In this document: positions 1-8,022 of the stretch, piece after piece
How the letters are laid out: every line of letters begins with the position of its first letter
Numbering within the stretch: the first letter of the stretch is position 1
Assembly: GCA_049599735.1 (NCBI GenBank)
Contig: JBMYOX010000010.1
Span: 1-64,000, forward strand
From: Pontibacterium sp049599735
Lineage (GTDB): Bacteria; Pseudomonadota; Gammaproteobacteria; Pseudomonadales; Balneatricaceae
Direction: 5' to 3'
Length of the DNA: 64,000 nt
Notes under the pieces: model-generated
The model's database searches: none
Told to the model about the DNA's origin: nothing
What the model saw: the letters and a program-made list of their open reading frames with translations, nothing else
Translations under genes and position numbers: made by a program

Positions 1-87
1 CCGCAATGCAATAAAAGTGAAATTAATTTAAAAATAGCCAAAATCGGTTATTTAATGATCAATTTCAGGCCTGAATTAATCCTGCGC

Positions 88-115
88 TATCAGGCAGACC
101 GGTTACTGCCTGATA
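88..115 (-). terminator. Stem-loop after the TAXI gene
   Basis: A perfect 10-bp inverted repeat (TATCAGGCAG and CTGCCTGATA) with an 8-nt loop lies just beyond the stop of the TAXI binding protein gene. No U-tract follows on the minus strand, so it is a 3'-end hairpin or RNA stabiliser rather than a clear intrinsic terminator. Confidence 0.4.
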
Positions 116-131
116 ACACCCTTTCAGACGA

Positions 132-1106
132 TTACAGCAAACCAACCTCTCTGTAGTATTTTAATGCCCCGGGATGCAGCGGTGCAGATAAACCCTCTTT
201 AACCATTTGTTCTTTTTTTAAGCGCCCAAAGGCCGGATGAAGATTACGGAATATATCAAAATTTTCAAAGACGGCTTTCACCGTTATATAAACCATATCA
301 TCAGACATGTCTGATGAGACAACAACCGTCGCCCCGACACCAAAGGTTCGGGTATCGTCCAGGTTACCGCGGTACAGGCCGCCGGGGATAGTCACAGCCC
401 GGTAATAAGTGCGCGCTTCAGTCAACTGCCTGACGGTATCCTCCGGCACATCAACCAGAACACTGTCACAGGCGGTTGTGGCCTCTTTAACTGCACCACT
501 GGGGTGACCTACCACGTATACCATTACATCAATTTTGTTTTCACAAAGTGCACCGGCCTGCTCTGATGCCTTTAGCTCCGTTACCTGAGCAAAATCCTTC
601 CAGGTCCATCCATGGGCTTTCATCAGCACTTCTAAGGTACCGCGCTGGCCCGATCCGGGATTGCCAATATTGACACGTTTTCCTTTAATGTCTTCGAGAT
701 TTTTTATACCTGAATCTGCCCGGGCAACAATAGTAAAAGGTTCCGGGTGAATAGAAAAAACTGACCGCAACGCCTTGCCCCCCCCCTCGGCCTCAAACTT
801 GTCAGAACCATTATAGGCATGGTACTGCCAGTCTGACTGAGCAACCCCCATATCCAGTTCACCGTTTTGAACGGCATTCAGGTTATAGATAGAGCCATCC
901 GTCGACTCCACAGCACAGCGAACCCCATGCTCTTTGCGCTCCTTGTTCATCAGGCGGCAAATTGCACCGCCCGCCGGATAATAAACACCGGTTACCCCCC
1001 CCGTACCAATCGTCATAAACTGCTGGGCCATCGCAGGCACGGCCCCCATCAACACCGCTAAACCTGTTAAAAAAATAAGTGTGCTGCTCACCCGGGTCGT
1101 CTTCAT
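132..1106 (-). CDS. TAXI-family TRAP transporter solute-binding protein
   Basis: A periplasmic receptor of 324 residues that would deliver an organic acid or amino acid to a TRAP permease. It has a signal peptide (basic start, hydrophobic core, cleavage near VPAMA-QQ). The mature start FMTIGTGGVTGVYYPAGGAI is the hallmark of the TAXI (TRAP-associated extracytoplasmic immunogenic) family, and the conserved DIKGKRVNIG and NPGSGQRGT stretches follow. AAGGAG lies 9 nt before the ATG. No TRAP membrane subunit (DctM/DctQ or the 4TM-12TM fusion) is next to it on the right; one may lie beyond the left edge of the window. The substrate cannot be told from sequence; glutamate or dicarboxylates are common in the family. 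It is transcribed divergently from pfkA. Confidence 0.9.
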   Translation of the reverse strand: MKTTRVSSTLIFLTGLAVLMGAVPAMAQQFMTIGTGGVTGVYYPAGGAICRLMNKERKEHGVRCAVESTDGSIYNLNAVQNGELDMGVAQSDWQYHAYNGSDKFEAEGGGKALRSVFSIHPEPFTIVARADSGIKNLEDIKGKRVNIGNPGSGQRGTLEVLMKAHGWTWKDFAQVTELKASEQAGALCENKIDVMVYVVGHPSGAVKEATTACDSVLVDVPEDTVRQLTEARTYYRAVTIPGGLYRGNLDDTRTFGVGATVVVSSDMSDDMVYITVKAVFENFDIFRNLHPAFGRLKKEQMVKEGLSAPLHPGALKYYREVGLL

Positions 1107-1252
1107 CTCTGCCGCTCCTTCCCTGTATTCTGTTAAATATGGCTGCCTGCCCTCCAGGCTTCAAGTACCTTTTTACGTTCTCATGAACACCGGTCAAGTT
1201 ACAGGTAAGTCATCCGCCTGTCATAAGACAAGTCACCTTCAGCCTGATTACA

Positions 1253-1280
1253 GGCCTATACTTATTAATAAGTATAGGCC
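1253..1280. promoter_or_regulatory. Perfect 28-bp palindrome, probable operator
   Basis: Two 14-nt halves, GGCCTATACTTATT and AATAAGTATAGGCC, form a perfect palindrome without a spacer. It lies in the divergent region between the TAXI gene (start at 1106) and pfkA (start at 1366), about 85 bp before pfkA. There is no T-run after it, so it does not look like a terminator. A dimeric transcription factor site is the simplest reading; which regulator binds is unknown. Confidence 0.5.
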
Positions 1281-1365
1281 CGGCTATGCTGCGCCATATT
1301 TTTTCAAATGGATATTTGAATCTGAGACAGTCTTTTCACGTCTTTCCGATAACAGGAGAGCATGC

Positions 1366-2370
1366 ATGTATACCCTGCCCACCCTGAAAGCAACTAAAAC
1401 ACCTGAAGCTATTGCCGTACTAACCAGCGGTGGTGATGCGCCGGGCATGAACCCCGCTATTCGGGGTGTCGTTCGCGCTGCACTAAATCACGGCATCCGG
1501 GTATATGGCGTAAACAGGGGTTATAGCGGCCTGATTATTGGTGATCTGTGGGAAATGAGCTCCCGTTCCGTCAGCAATATCGTGCAGCGTGGCGGCACGC
1601 TTCTGAAAAGTGACCGCTGCGAAGCCTTTAAAGACCCCGTTGTCCGCCGACAAGCAGCAGAAATACTCCGGGAAAGACAGATTAGCGGTCTCATCGTGAT
1701 TGGCGGTGATGGCTCGCTTACAGGGGCTGCGTTGCTTGGGGAAGAAAACAGCATACCGGTTGTCGGCTTACCGGGTACGATTGATAATGATATTCATGGC
1801 ACAGACGATACAATCGGCTTCGACACAGCAGTCAATACGGCCCTGGACGCAATTGACCGTATCCGTGACACCGCCTTGTCCCATGAACGCCTGTTTCTGG
1901 TCGAGGTTATGGGCCGCAACTCGGGCTTTATCGCCACTCAGGTTGGCATCGCCTGCGGTGCAGAGCGAGTGATCATTCCTGAAGTTCAGTTCCACCTGGA
2001 ATCACTTTGCTTCCAGTTAGCCAGTAACCGTGTAAAAGGAGAAGGCTCCAGCGGCATTATCGTGGTGGCAGAAGGCCCCAAACCCGGCCTGACCTACCGG
2101 CTGGCACAACAGCTCGAAGCGCATGGTCAGTCGCCCAAAGTTTGCATTCTCGGCCATATTCAGCGCGGCGGCAGCCCCACAGGTCACGACCGGGTACTCG
2201 CATCCTGCATGGGTGCCACCGCCGTCGATTACCTCCGTGCCGGTTACAGCCAGGTTATGGTCGGCGTTCAGAATGGGCACATCCTGGATGTACCGCTCAA
2301 CGAAGTACTGGCCCGTAGCAAATCCCTGGCACCTGAGTGGATTCAGATGACTGAACTGCTGCACAAGTAG
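1366..2370 (+). CDS. pfkA: ATP-dependent 6-phosphofructokinase
   Basis: This cytosolic enzyme phosphorylates fructose 6-phosphate to fructose 1,6-bisphosphate in glycolysis. The product has 334 residues, close to the family's usual 320. Visible motifs are TSGGDAPGMN near the start (ATP site), GGDGS, the catalytic PGTIDND segment, EVMGRNSG and LGHIQRGG. The reading frame is open back to 1081, but the ATG at 1366 has AGGAG 7 nt upstream and gives the family's normal N-terminus, so the longer version is rejected. The 28-bp palindrome about 85 bp upstream may control it. zapE follows in the same direction after 34 bp. Many Pseudomonas-like relatives lack this enzyme, so a complete upper glycolytic route is a useful trait of this organism. 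Confidence 0.95.
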   Translation: MYTLPTLKATKTPEAIAVLTSGGDAPGMNPAIRGVVRAALNHGIRVYGVNRGYSGLIIGDLWEMSSRSVSNIVQRGGTLLKSDRCEAFKDPVVRRQAAEILRERQISGLIVIGGDGSLTGAALLGEENSIPVVGLPGTIDNDIHGTDDTIGFDTAVNTALDAIDRIRDTALSHERLFLVEVMGRNSGFIATQVGIACGAERVIIPEVQFHLESLCFQLASNRVKGEGSSGIIVVAEGPKPGLTYRLAQQLEAHGQSPKVCILGHIQRGGSPTGHDRVLASCMGATAVDYLRAGYSQVMVGVQNGHILDVPLNEVLARSKSLAPEWIQMTELLHK

Positions 2371-2404
2371 CCACAGGTGTCCGGTAACGCTAAGATGCGC
2401 ACCT

Positions 2405-3538
2405 ATGAATTCAGGCAAACAATCACTGGCCGATCTTTACCAGAGTTATATCAACAACGGCTATAACACAGACCCGGTACAACAAAAAACCGTTGAGCAA
2501 CTTCAGCGACTGCAAACAACGTTGCTTACTAAAAGCAACCACGTTACCTCTCAGGGGCTCTACCTATGGGGCCCGGTTGGACGGGGCAAGACATTTTTGA
2601 TGGACCTTTTTTTCAGCTCATTGCCAGAGTCCCTGGCCCTCAGACTTCACTTTCACCGCTTTATGGCCATGATTCACCAGCAACTCCAACATTATGCGGG
2701 CCACAAGGATCCCCTTCAGCGTATTGCCAGTGACTTGGCCACCCGGTATCGCGTACTTTGCTTTGATGAATTTTTAGTCTCTGAGATTGGCGATGCAATG
2801 CTGCTGGGACGGCTCATCCGTCATTTATTTGATATGGGCGTTTCGCTGGTCTGTACCTCTAACCGTCCACCTGAGGAGCTCTATCAGGGTGATATTCATC
2901 GGGACCGGTTTGAACCCACGATCAAACTACTGAAAGCCGGCATGTATGTTATTCCAATGCACGGCGACACCGACCACAGGCTCCGACAGCTCACCTACAA
3001 AGGCGCTTTTTTTGTAGGTGACACCGCCCCGCTGCATAGCCTGTTTGAAGCGCACGCATTAAGTCTGCACACCACCGATGCACCGCTTATGGTTTGCAAC
3101 CGCCCGGTTCCCTGCATTGCAGCAAGTGATAAAGTCGCCTGGTTCGAGTTTTCTGCGCTTTGTGACGGCCCCCGCAGCCAGCTTGATTACATCGATATTG
3201 CCAAACGTTTTCATAGCCTGTTTCTGAGCAATGTGCCTCTGCTTGGCGGTAAACAATATGAACGCATTAAAGCACGGGGCACAGAGGACAGCGCCCGGGG
3301 CTCAAAAGAAACAGGTGAGCGACGTGTGATGATGGGCCGCTCCGATGATCCGGCAAGGCGTTTTATTGCCCTGGTTGACGAACTCTATGACCGCCGCGTT
3401 AATCTGTTTCTGAATGCTGCCGCGCCTTTAGATGAACTATACCAGGGAAATTTGCTCAGCTTTGAGTTCAATCGCACCCAAAGCCGCCTCACCGAGATGG
3501 CCTCGGAAGAATACCAGCAAACCGCCCACCAGCCCTGA
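2405..3538 (+). CDS. zapE: Cell division ATPase ZapE (AFG1 family)
   Basis: A 377-residue AFG1-type P-loop ATPase. The E. coli member ZapE joins the divisome and affects Z-ring stability; the mitochondrial members help turn over respiratory complexes. Seen here are Walker A GPVGRGKTFLM (near residue 58), Walker B as LCFDEFLVSEIGDA, the sensor-like CTSNRPPEELY, and the family's C-terminal LVDELYDRRVNL. It is preceded by pfkA and faces gloC tail to tail; a GC-rich hairpin lies between them. No strong Shine-Dalgarno is visible before the ATG. Confidence 0.92.
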   Translation: MNSGKQSLADLYQSYINNGYNTDPVQQKTVEQLQRLQTTLLTKSNHVTSQGLYLWGPVGRGKTFLMDLFFSSLPESLALRLHFHRFMAMIHQQLQHYAGHKDPLQRIASDLATRYRVLCFDEFLVSEIGDAMLLGRLIRHLFDMGVSLVCTSNRPPEELYQGDIHRDRFEPTIKLLKAGMYVIPMHGDTDHRLRQLTYKGAFFVGDTAPLHSLFEAHALSLHTTDAPLMVCNRPVPCIAASDKVAWFEFSALCDGPRSQLDYIDIAKRFHSLFLSNVPLLGGKQYERIKARGTEDSARGSKETGERRVMMGRSDDPARRFIALVDELYDRRVNLFLNAAAPLDELYQGNLLSFEFNRTQSRLTEMASEEYQQTAHQP

Positions 3539-3544
3539 AGTCAG

Positions 3545-3568
3545 CCCTCCCAAACGAGACAAGGAGGG
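3545..3568. terminator. Hairpin between convergent zapE and gloC
   Basis: CCCTCC and GGAGGG form an inverted repeat with a 12-nt loop in the 33 bp between the two converging stops. T-runs are short, so activity as a bidirectional terminator is only likely. Confidence 0.4.
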
Positions 3569-3571
3569 TTA

Positions 3572-4213
3572 TCAACCACGATGATCAGACACAAAAGGAT
3601 TAGTGCGCCGCTCAACACCAAAAGTGGACATAGGACCGTGCCCGGGTATGAATTCAACGTCATCACCTAAAGGGAATAACCGCTCTCGGATTGAACTGAT
3701 CAGGGTTGCATGATCACCCTTAGGGAAATCCGTCCGCCCGATAGAGCCCTGAAAAAGCACATCACCCACCAGCGCCAGCTGATCCGATTTATGGAAAAAA
3801 ACCACATGGCCTGGTGTATGTCCCGGCGCATGTATAACCTGAAAAACTTGGTTTCCGACTTGTACTTCCTGACCATTCTCCAACCAACGATCGGGCGTGA
3901 AGCTTTCCACCTGAGGAAAACCAAACATCGTGCATTGCTGATCCAGCCCATCGATCCAGAACTTATCGTCCAAATGTGGTCCCTCAACCGGCACCCCTGT
4001 CTGTGCTGAAAGCTCAGCGGTACCACCCACGTGGTCAAGATGTGCATGAGTCAGCAGGATTTTTTCCAACTCAACACCCTCATCACGGATAGCCGCCAGA
4101 ATGCGCTCTACATCACCACCGGGATCAACAACCGCAGCCTTACGAGTCTCTTCACACCAAATCAGCGTACAGTTCTGCTGAAACGGCGTTACAGGAATAA
4201 TTCGGAATTTCAT
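3572..4213 (-). CDS. gloC: Metallo-beta-lactamase-fold hydrolase, YcbL/GloC type glyoxalase II
   Basis: A 213-residue cytosolic hydrolase of the type II glyoxalase group that splits S-lactoylglutathione-like thioesters. The metal site THAHLDHVGG (HxHxDH), the later histidine in HAPGHTPGHV, the bridging aspartate in LVGDVLF and the last histidine in FIPGHGP are all present. The opening MKFRIIPVTPFQQNC matches the start of E. coli YcbL, so the ATG at 4213 with GAGGTG upstream is preferred over an in-frame upstream codon at 4246. It stands alone, convergent with zapE. Confidence 0.9.
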   Translation of the reverse strand: MKFRIIPVTPFQQNCTLIWCEETRKAAVVDPGGDVERILAAIRDEGVELEKILLTHAHLDHVGGTAELSAQTGVPVEGPHLDDKFWIDGLDQQCTMFGFPQVESFTPDRWLENGQEVQVGNQVFQVIHAPGHTPGHVVFFHKSDQLALVGDVLFQGSIGRTDFPKGDHATLISSIRERLFPLGDDVEFIPGHGPMSTFGVERRTNPFVSDHRG

Positions 4214-4350
4214 GAATGAAAGCACCTCTGAGATTGAACCCTTCATTATACCAGAGGCTTCGCAAAGGAGGCATATGCCTTTGTTTGTAGTTTCCGGGGT
4301 AACATCAGGATGAATAAGTTAAACTGAATCAGGCAGGAGCCCCGAAAAAG

Positions 4351-4825
4351 GTGTGCATTACGGCCCTTGCTCCGACGGTTCAGAACTTCCTTAACCATCA
4401 GCGTATTTCCTATAAACGTATTTTTCATACTTATGCCAAAACCGCACTGGATTGTGCAATTGCGGCTCAAGTGCCCGCCAGGCAGGTTGCCCAAGGCGTA
4501 GTTCTGAAAGATAACACAGGCTTTTTACTGGCCCTGGTTCCCGCAAACCGTCGGGTCGACCTGCACGCGCTCAGACAACTCACCCGTCGGCAACTCACCC
4601 CCCACCAGTCAGAAAGACATCGCCCTGTTATTCAGGGACTGCGCACGGGGGGCGGCTCCCGGCTTGGGGCAAACCTATAATTTACCCGTTGCCTGGGATG
4701 AACATTTGGGCGGGGAGCCCGCATGCTACCTGGAAGGAGGCGATCATCATGAACTCATCAGAATCAACAAAGGCACCTTCCTCAGCTCCATGAAGAACCA
4801 ACCCCATGGCCATATCTGCATCTGA
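4351..4825 (+). pseudogene. YbaK/ProX-like aminoacyl-tRNA deacylase, frameshifted
   Basis: The first frame (4351 to about 4600, GTG start) encodes a YbaK-type N-terminus: APTVQNFLNHQRISYKR, then VPARQVAQGVVLKD and LALVPANRRVDL. The C-terminal half continues in the next frame to the TGA at 4823-4825, with DIALLFRDCARGAAPGLGQ, LPVAWDEHL and YLEGGDHHELIRI, the expected end of this domain. The switch falls at a run of six C at 4598-4603, so one extra base explains it. Intact relatives trans-edit mischarged tRNAs such as Ala- or Cys-tRNA(Pro). Either the gene is freshly broken, phase-variable at the C-run, or the base is a sequencing error. Without the shift the product stops after 109 residues and lacks half of the substrate pocket. 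Confidence 0.75.
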
Positions 4826-4925
4826 TCCCATGCAGCGTACAGAGTCACTACAAACCGAACCGGCTACCCTTCCACAGCCGGTACAGGTTATAGTAAATAC
4901 TCTGAAACCTGAGAGAACACAGATA

Positions 4926-5186
4926 ATGAAAAAATTAAAGCACGAAGCAGACCTGGTTCGACAAGCCCTGACCGTTGGTGCCGTTTACCTGAAAAACCGG
5001 GGTGCCGGTCAGCTTGAAGCAACCGACAGCGCCAGCGTTAAGATTAAAGCCATCTACCTTTTGCTGGTTAAGGACGGGCTGATTCAGCCTCTCGCAAAAG
5101 GCCAGGACAACGAGCCTAATATGAAGCACAAGCTGGCACTCTGGATTGAACGCCAACTGCCTGCCGGACACCCGTTAAAAAACTAA
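4926..5186 (+). CDS. Small DUF5062-like protein
   Basis: A soluble, lysine-rich protein of 86 residues, predicted all-helical. The pattern MKKLKHEADLVRQAL, ATDSASVKIKAIYLLLVKDGLIQPL and MKHKLALWIERQLPAGHPL resembles the DUF5062 family of marine gammaproteobacteria, recalled from memory and not searched. The frame is open back to 4806, but the ATG at 4926 gives the typical family start; the upstream part is low in family-like features and overlaps the YbaK remnant. Function is unknown. It has no obvious operon partner. Confidence 0.65.
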   Translation: MKKLKHEADLVRQALTVGAVYLKNRGAGQLEATDSASVKIKAIYLLLVKDGLIQPLAKGQDNEPNMKHKLALWIERQLPAGHPLKN

Positions 5187-5510
5187 GCCCCAGACCGGTA
5201 CCAGCCTGCTTTTTCATCCGCATGACCCTTTGAGCACCCGTCCGGTTCAAACACCTGTCCAGGGTCATTATTGCGTTATTAAGCTTAGTTTCACCTTTCA
5301 GTCATCTTGAAAATACACAACCGGCAACTACAGTGGAAAGGTGACCTGCGCTTTATTATTCAATATTTTCACACAGCGTACGAAGCAACGGACAGCAATC
5401 AGACCCTCTGAAATTGCTTTTACTGACTTATAAGGGATGCCGTCATGAAAATGATTAAAAGGACTTCAACCTGCCAGCCAACGCCGCAACGCTGATACCG
5501 CGTTGATTCA
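5187..5510. other. Intergenic stretch before the GGDEF/EAL gene
   Basis: About 320 bp with no recognised gene. The only thing noted is a 16-codon ORF at 5445-5495 with AGGGA 7 nt before its ATG, ending 15 bp before the GGDEF/EAL start. It could be a leader peptide but may be chance. Confidence 0.4.
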
Positions 5511-7607
5511 ATGAAGATTTCAACCCGCCTTGTTATTCTCGCTGTGAGTACAGTCTCACTTGCCGTAGTAGTCGCCGCCAGCATGGTATGGCAGGATTAC
5601 CAGCAAACCGAGCAGGCCCGGCGCCTGGACACTTTACACACGATTCGGGAAGATATAGATAATTTACACTCTCAGCTAAGCACTTATAGTATAAATGGTG
5701 ATTTGACGTCTCTGAATAAAGCTCGCCAGACACACAAAACACTCTCACAGCAACTCCCGGTTTTCCTCAAAACAACTGATACACAGCCCGCCCCCCTTAA
5801 AAAACTTGCCGGTATGAACACAGAGATTGCCAGACTGCTGGACAAAATGCACGACACCCACCAGCACAGCAAACCCGGGGCACAAACAGTCTCATACCAG
5901 CACTTAAGCCGTGAAACGAACCGCCTGCTTCAGGCCATGATTGAAAACAGCATCCATCTTGAACGCGAGGTTATTTCTGATTCAAAACAACAAGATACAG
6001 AAACCACATTATTTACCGGAGGCTTGCTGCTTGCGCTGACACTACTGCTCAGCAGCCTGACTCTGCGCACTTCTAATCTGTTTAAAATACGCATTGCACT
6101 GCTTGATCAGGGCATTAAAAAGCTCAGTGAAGGAGATTCACTGAGCCGAATAAACCTTGATGCCCGTGATGAAATCAGTGAAGTCGCTAAACACTTTAAT
6201 AATATGACTGACAAATTACGTGAAACAACCATTTCCCGTGACCAGCTTCAGGCCGAGGTGGCCCATCGTACCCGGGAATTACTCAAGCAAAAGAAAATAT
6301 TAAAACAGCTGGCAGATCATGACTCCCTCACCGAACTGCCAAACCGGGCTTACTTTCACAACAACCTACTAAGCACCATTCGTAAAAGCCTGCGCCAAAA
6401 CAGCACAGCAGCCGTACTTTTTATCGACCTGGACAAGTTCAAGCAGATTAATGATTCACTGGGACACCATATCGGTGATGAGGTGCTTCAGGAAGTTTCC
6501 CGCCGCTTCAGGCAACGCTTAAGAAACAGTGACTTTATCGCCCGACTGGGCGGGGATGAGTTCACGGTGATTATTGACCCTCTCGACTCTCCGCAAGCCG
6601 CCGCAGAAATTGCCCGGCAATTACTCCACTGCATGCATCAACCCTGCCAGTTGAAAGAACATACGTTGCACCTGAGCATAAGCATTGGCATCAGCATCCT
6701 GCCTCAGGATGGCACGGACGTATCTTCTCTGATGAAGAATGCTGACCTTGCCATGTACAAAGCTAAAGAACGTGGCGGCAACCTTTTCCATTTTTATAGC
6801 GAAGATATGACGCTGAATGCCCGTCATAAAATGGCTATGGAAGAAGAGCTGCACCGGGCGCTGAAAAGGGGAGAACTCAGGGTCTACTACCAGCCACAAT
6901 ATTCGTTAAAAACACAACAACTCGTGGGCATGGAAGGCCTGGTTCGCTGGATTCATCCTGAAAAAGGGTTAATTCCACCGATGGAATTTATTCCTTTAGC
7001 TGAGGAGCGGGGGCTGATCCATGAACTGGGGCTGCAGGTACTGGAAATAGCCTGCCAGCAGTGCGCCAACTGGCTGGCCAGTGGTTTTGATCCCGGTATT
7101 CTGGCAATCAATGTTTCCACCAAACAACTTAATCAGAGCAAGCTTCCTGAGCTGATCCTCGGAGTTCTGGATCGTACGGGCTGGCCCGCCGAACGGCTGG
7201 AGCTGGAAGTGACAGAAAGCTTTTTTATAAAAGACCCTCAAACTTCCCTGCTCATCCTTGATCAGTTGAGGGAGCTGGGCATCGCGCTGGCCATTGATGA
7301 CTTTGGCACAGGGTATTCCTCCCTGTCCTATCTGAAACAACTGCCGGTCTCTAAGCTGAAAATAGATCGTTCCTTTATGCAAAACCTCACTCAGGGCTCT
7401 GAAGACAGAGCCATCAGCGAAGCCATTATTGCACTGGGCAGAGGCCTGGGCCTGAAGGTCATTGCCGAAGGCGTTGAACTGGCTGACCAGGCTGAAGTGC
7501 TGACGCGCGAGGGTTGCGACCAGGCACAGGGTTATTTATACGGTAAACCCATGCCCGCAGCAGAGTTTAGCCGTTTAATACCTAAAAAACCCGACCACCC
7601 TGCCTGA
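5511..7607 (+). CDS. Membrane GGDEF-EAL protein (cyclic di-GMP turnover)
   Basis: A 698-residue inner-membrane sensor with TM1 at about residues 5-27, a periplasmic helical sensor to about 165, TM2 at about 166-186, a HAMP linker, a coiled coil, then GGDEF and EAL domains. GGDEF is intact at residues 347-351, and an RxxD inhibitory site (RNSD) sits five residues before it, so diguanylate cyclase activity with product inhibition is plausible. The EAL signature reads EGL at 475-477; the catalytic glutamate, NVS, TESFF, IDDFGTGYSSL and the IAEGVE loop remain, so phosphodiesterase activity is also plausible. c-di-GMP normally tunes attachment and exopolysaccharide output. Signal unknown. It converges on a dead HD-GYP remnant. 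Confidence 0.93.
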   Translation: MKISTRLVILAVSTVSLAVVVAASMVWQDYQQTEQARRLDTLHTIREDIDNLHSQLSTYSINGDLTSLNKARQTHKTLSQQLPVFLKTTDTQPAPLKKLAGMNTEIARLLDKMHDTHQHSKPGAQTVSYQHLSRETNRLLQAMIENSIHLEREVISDSKQQDTETTLFTGGLLLALTLLLSSLTLRTSNLFKIRIALLDQGIKKLSEGDSLSRINLDARDEISEVAKHFNNMTDKLRETTISRDQLQAEVAHRTRELLKQKKILKQLADHDSLTELPNRAYFHNNLLSTIRKSLRQNSTAAVLFIDLDKFKQINDSLGHHIGDEVLQEVSRRFRQRLRNSDFIARLGGDEFTVIIDPLDSPQAAAEIARQLLHCMHQPCQLKEHTLHLSISIGISILPQDGTDVSSLMKNADLAMYKAKERGGNLFHFYSEDMTLNARHKMAMEEELHRALKRGELRVYYQPQYSLKTQQLVGMEGLVRWIHPEKGLIPPMEFIPLAEERGLIHELGLQVLEIACQQCANWLASGFDPGILAINVSTKQLNQSKLPELILGVLDRTGWPAERLELEVTESFFIKDPQTSLLILDQLRELGIALAIDDFGTGYSSLSYLKQLPVSKLKIDRSFMQNLTQGSEDRAISEAIIALGRGLGLKVIAEGVELADQAEVLTREGCDQAQGYLYGKPMPAAEFSRLIPKKPDHPA

Positions 7608-7631
7608 GCTACCGGCGGCAATTCCAGGTGT

Positions 7632-7899
7632 TTAATGACGGATTCCAGTAAATACCCGGGCACCCACTTCAGGATGGGTTTTAATAATCGCATACCCCTC
7701 ATCCGTCAGACGGTCTGGTTTACGCAGAATTTCGTCAGGCACACCCATTTTCCCCGGATCATGCAGAAAGCCACCCAGACTAATACGCGATACGTCCACC
7801 TCTGCCGGCCCCATTCTCCGGGCAACGTTACGAGTTTTGTCAGCAGGCTCTGTGCATGGATATGTGACAGGGACGGTGTTTTTTACGACGCCAAAACAT
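7632..7899 (-). pseudogene. HD-GYP phosphodiesterase remnant
   Basis: On the minus strand, 7632-7814 and the codons just upstream read ADKTRNVARRMG, GGFLHDPGKMGVPDEILRKP and KTHPEVGARVF, the first half of an HD-GYP c-di-GMP phosphodiesterase domain (HD pair present). A stop at 7632 removes the HHExxDGxGYP half. A good ribosome site (GGAGG) and ATG lie at 7899, but that frame (MFWRRKKHRP) ends after 19 codons and is one base out of register with the HD part. The gene is therefore broken at both ends. It lies tail to tail with the intact GGDEF-EAL gene. Confidence 0.7.
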
Positions 7900-7971
7900 C
7901 AGGTTTCCTCCGATAGACGATAATTCTTTGAGTACAAAGGTAGTTCAATTTACTGAAATTACACTGAAAAC

Positions 7972-7997
7972 AAAAAAGCCGCCCTTAAAGGGCGGCT
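7972..7997 (-). terminator. Intrinsic terminator of the thiD-thiC operon
   Basis: On the minus strand a GCCGCCCTT / AAGGGCGGC hairpin is followed by a run of six T, 26 bp after the thiC stop. Confidence 0.85.
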
Positions 7998-8022
7998 CTG
8001 AGCTTGCCTATAACCAACTTAG

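Noticed and set aside
1081..1365. Upstream extension of pfkA
   Set aside because: Contains the divergent promoter and the palindrome; a proper ribosome site and the family's N-terminus are at 1366.
5445..5495. 16-codon ORF before the GGDEF/EAL gene
   Set aside because: It has a possible AGGGA site, but nothing else supports it; kept only as a note in the intergenic entry.
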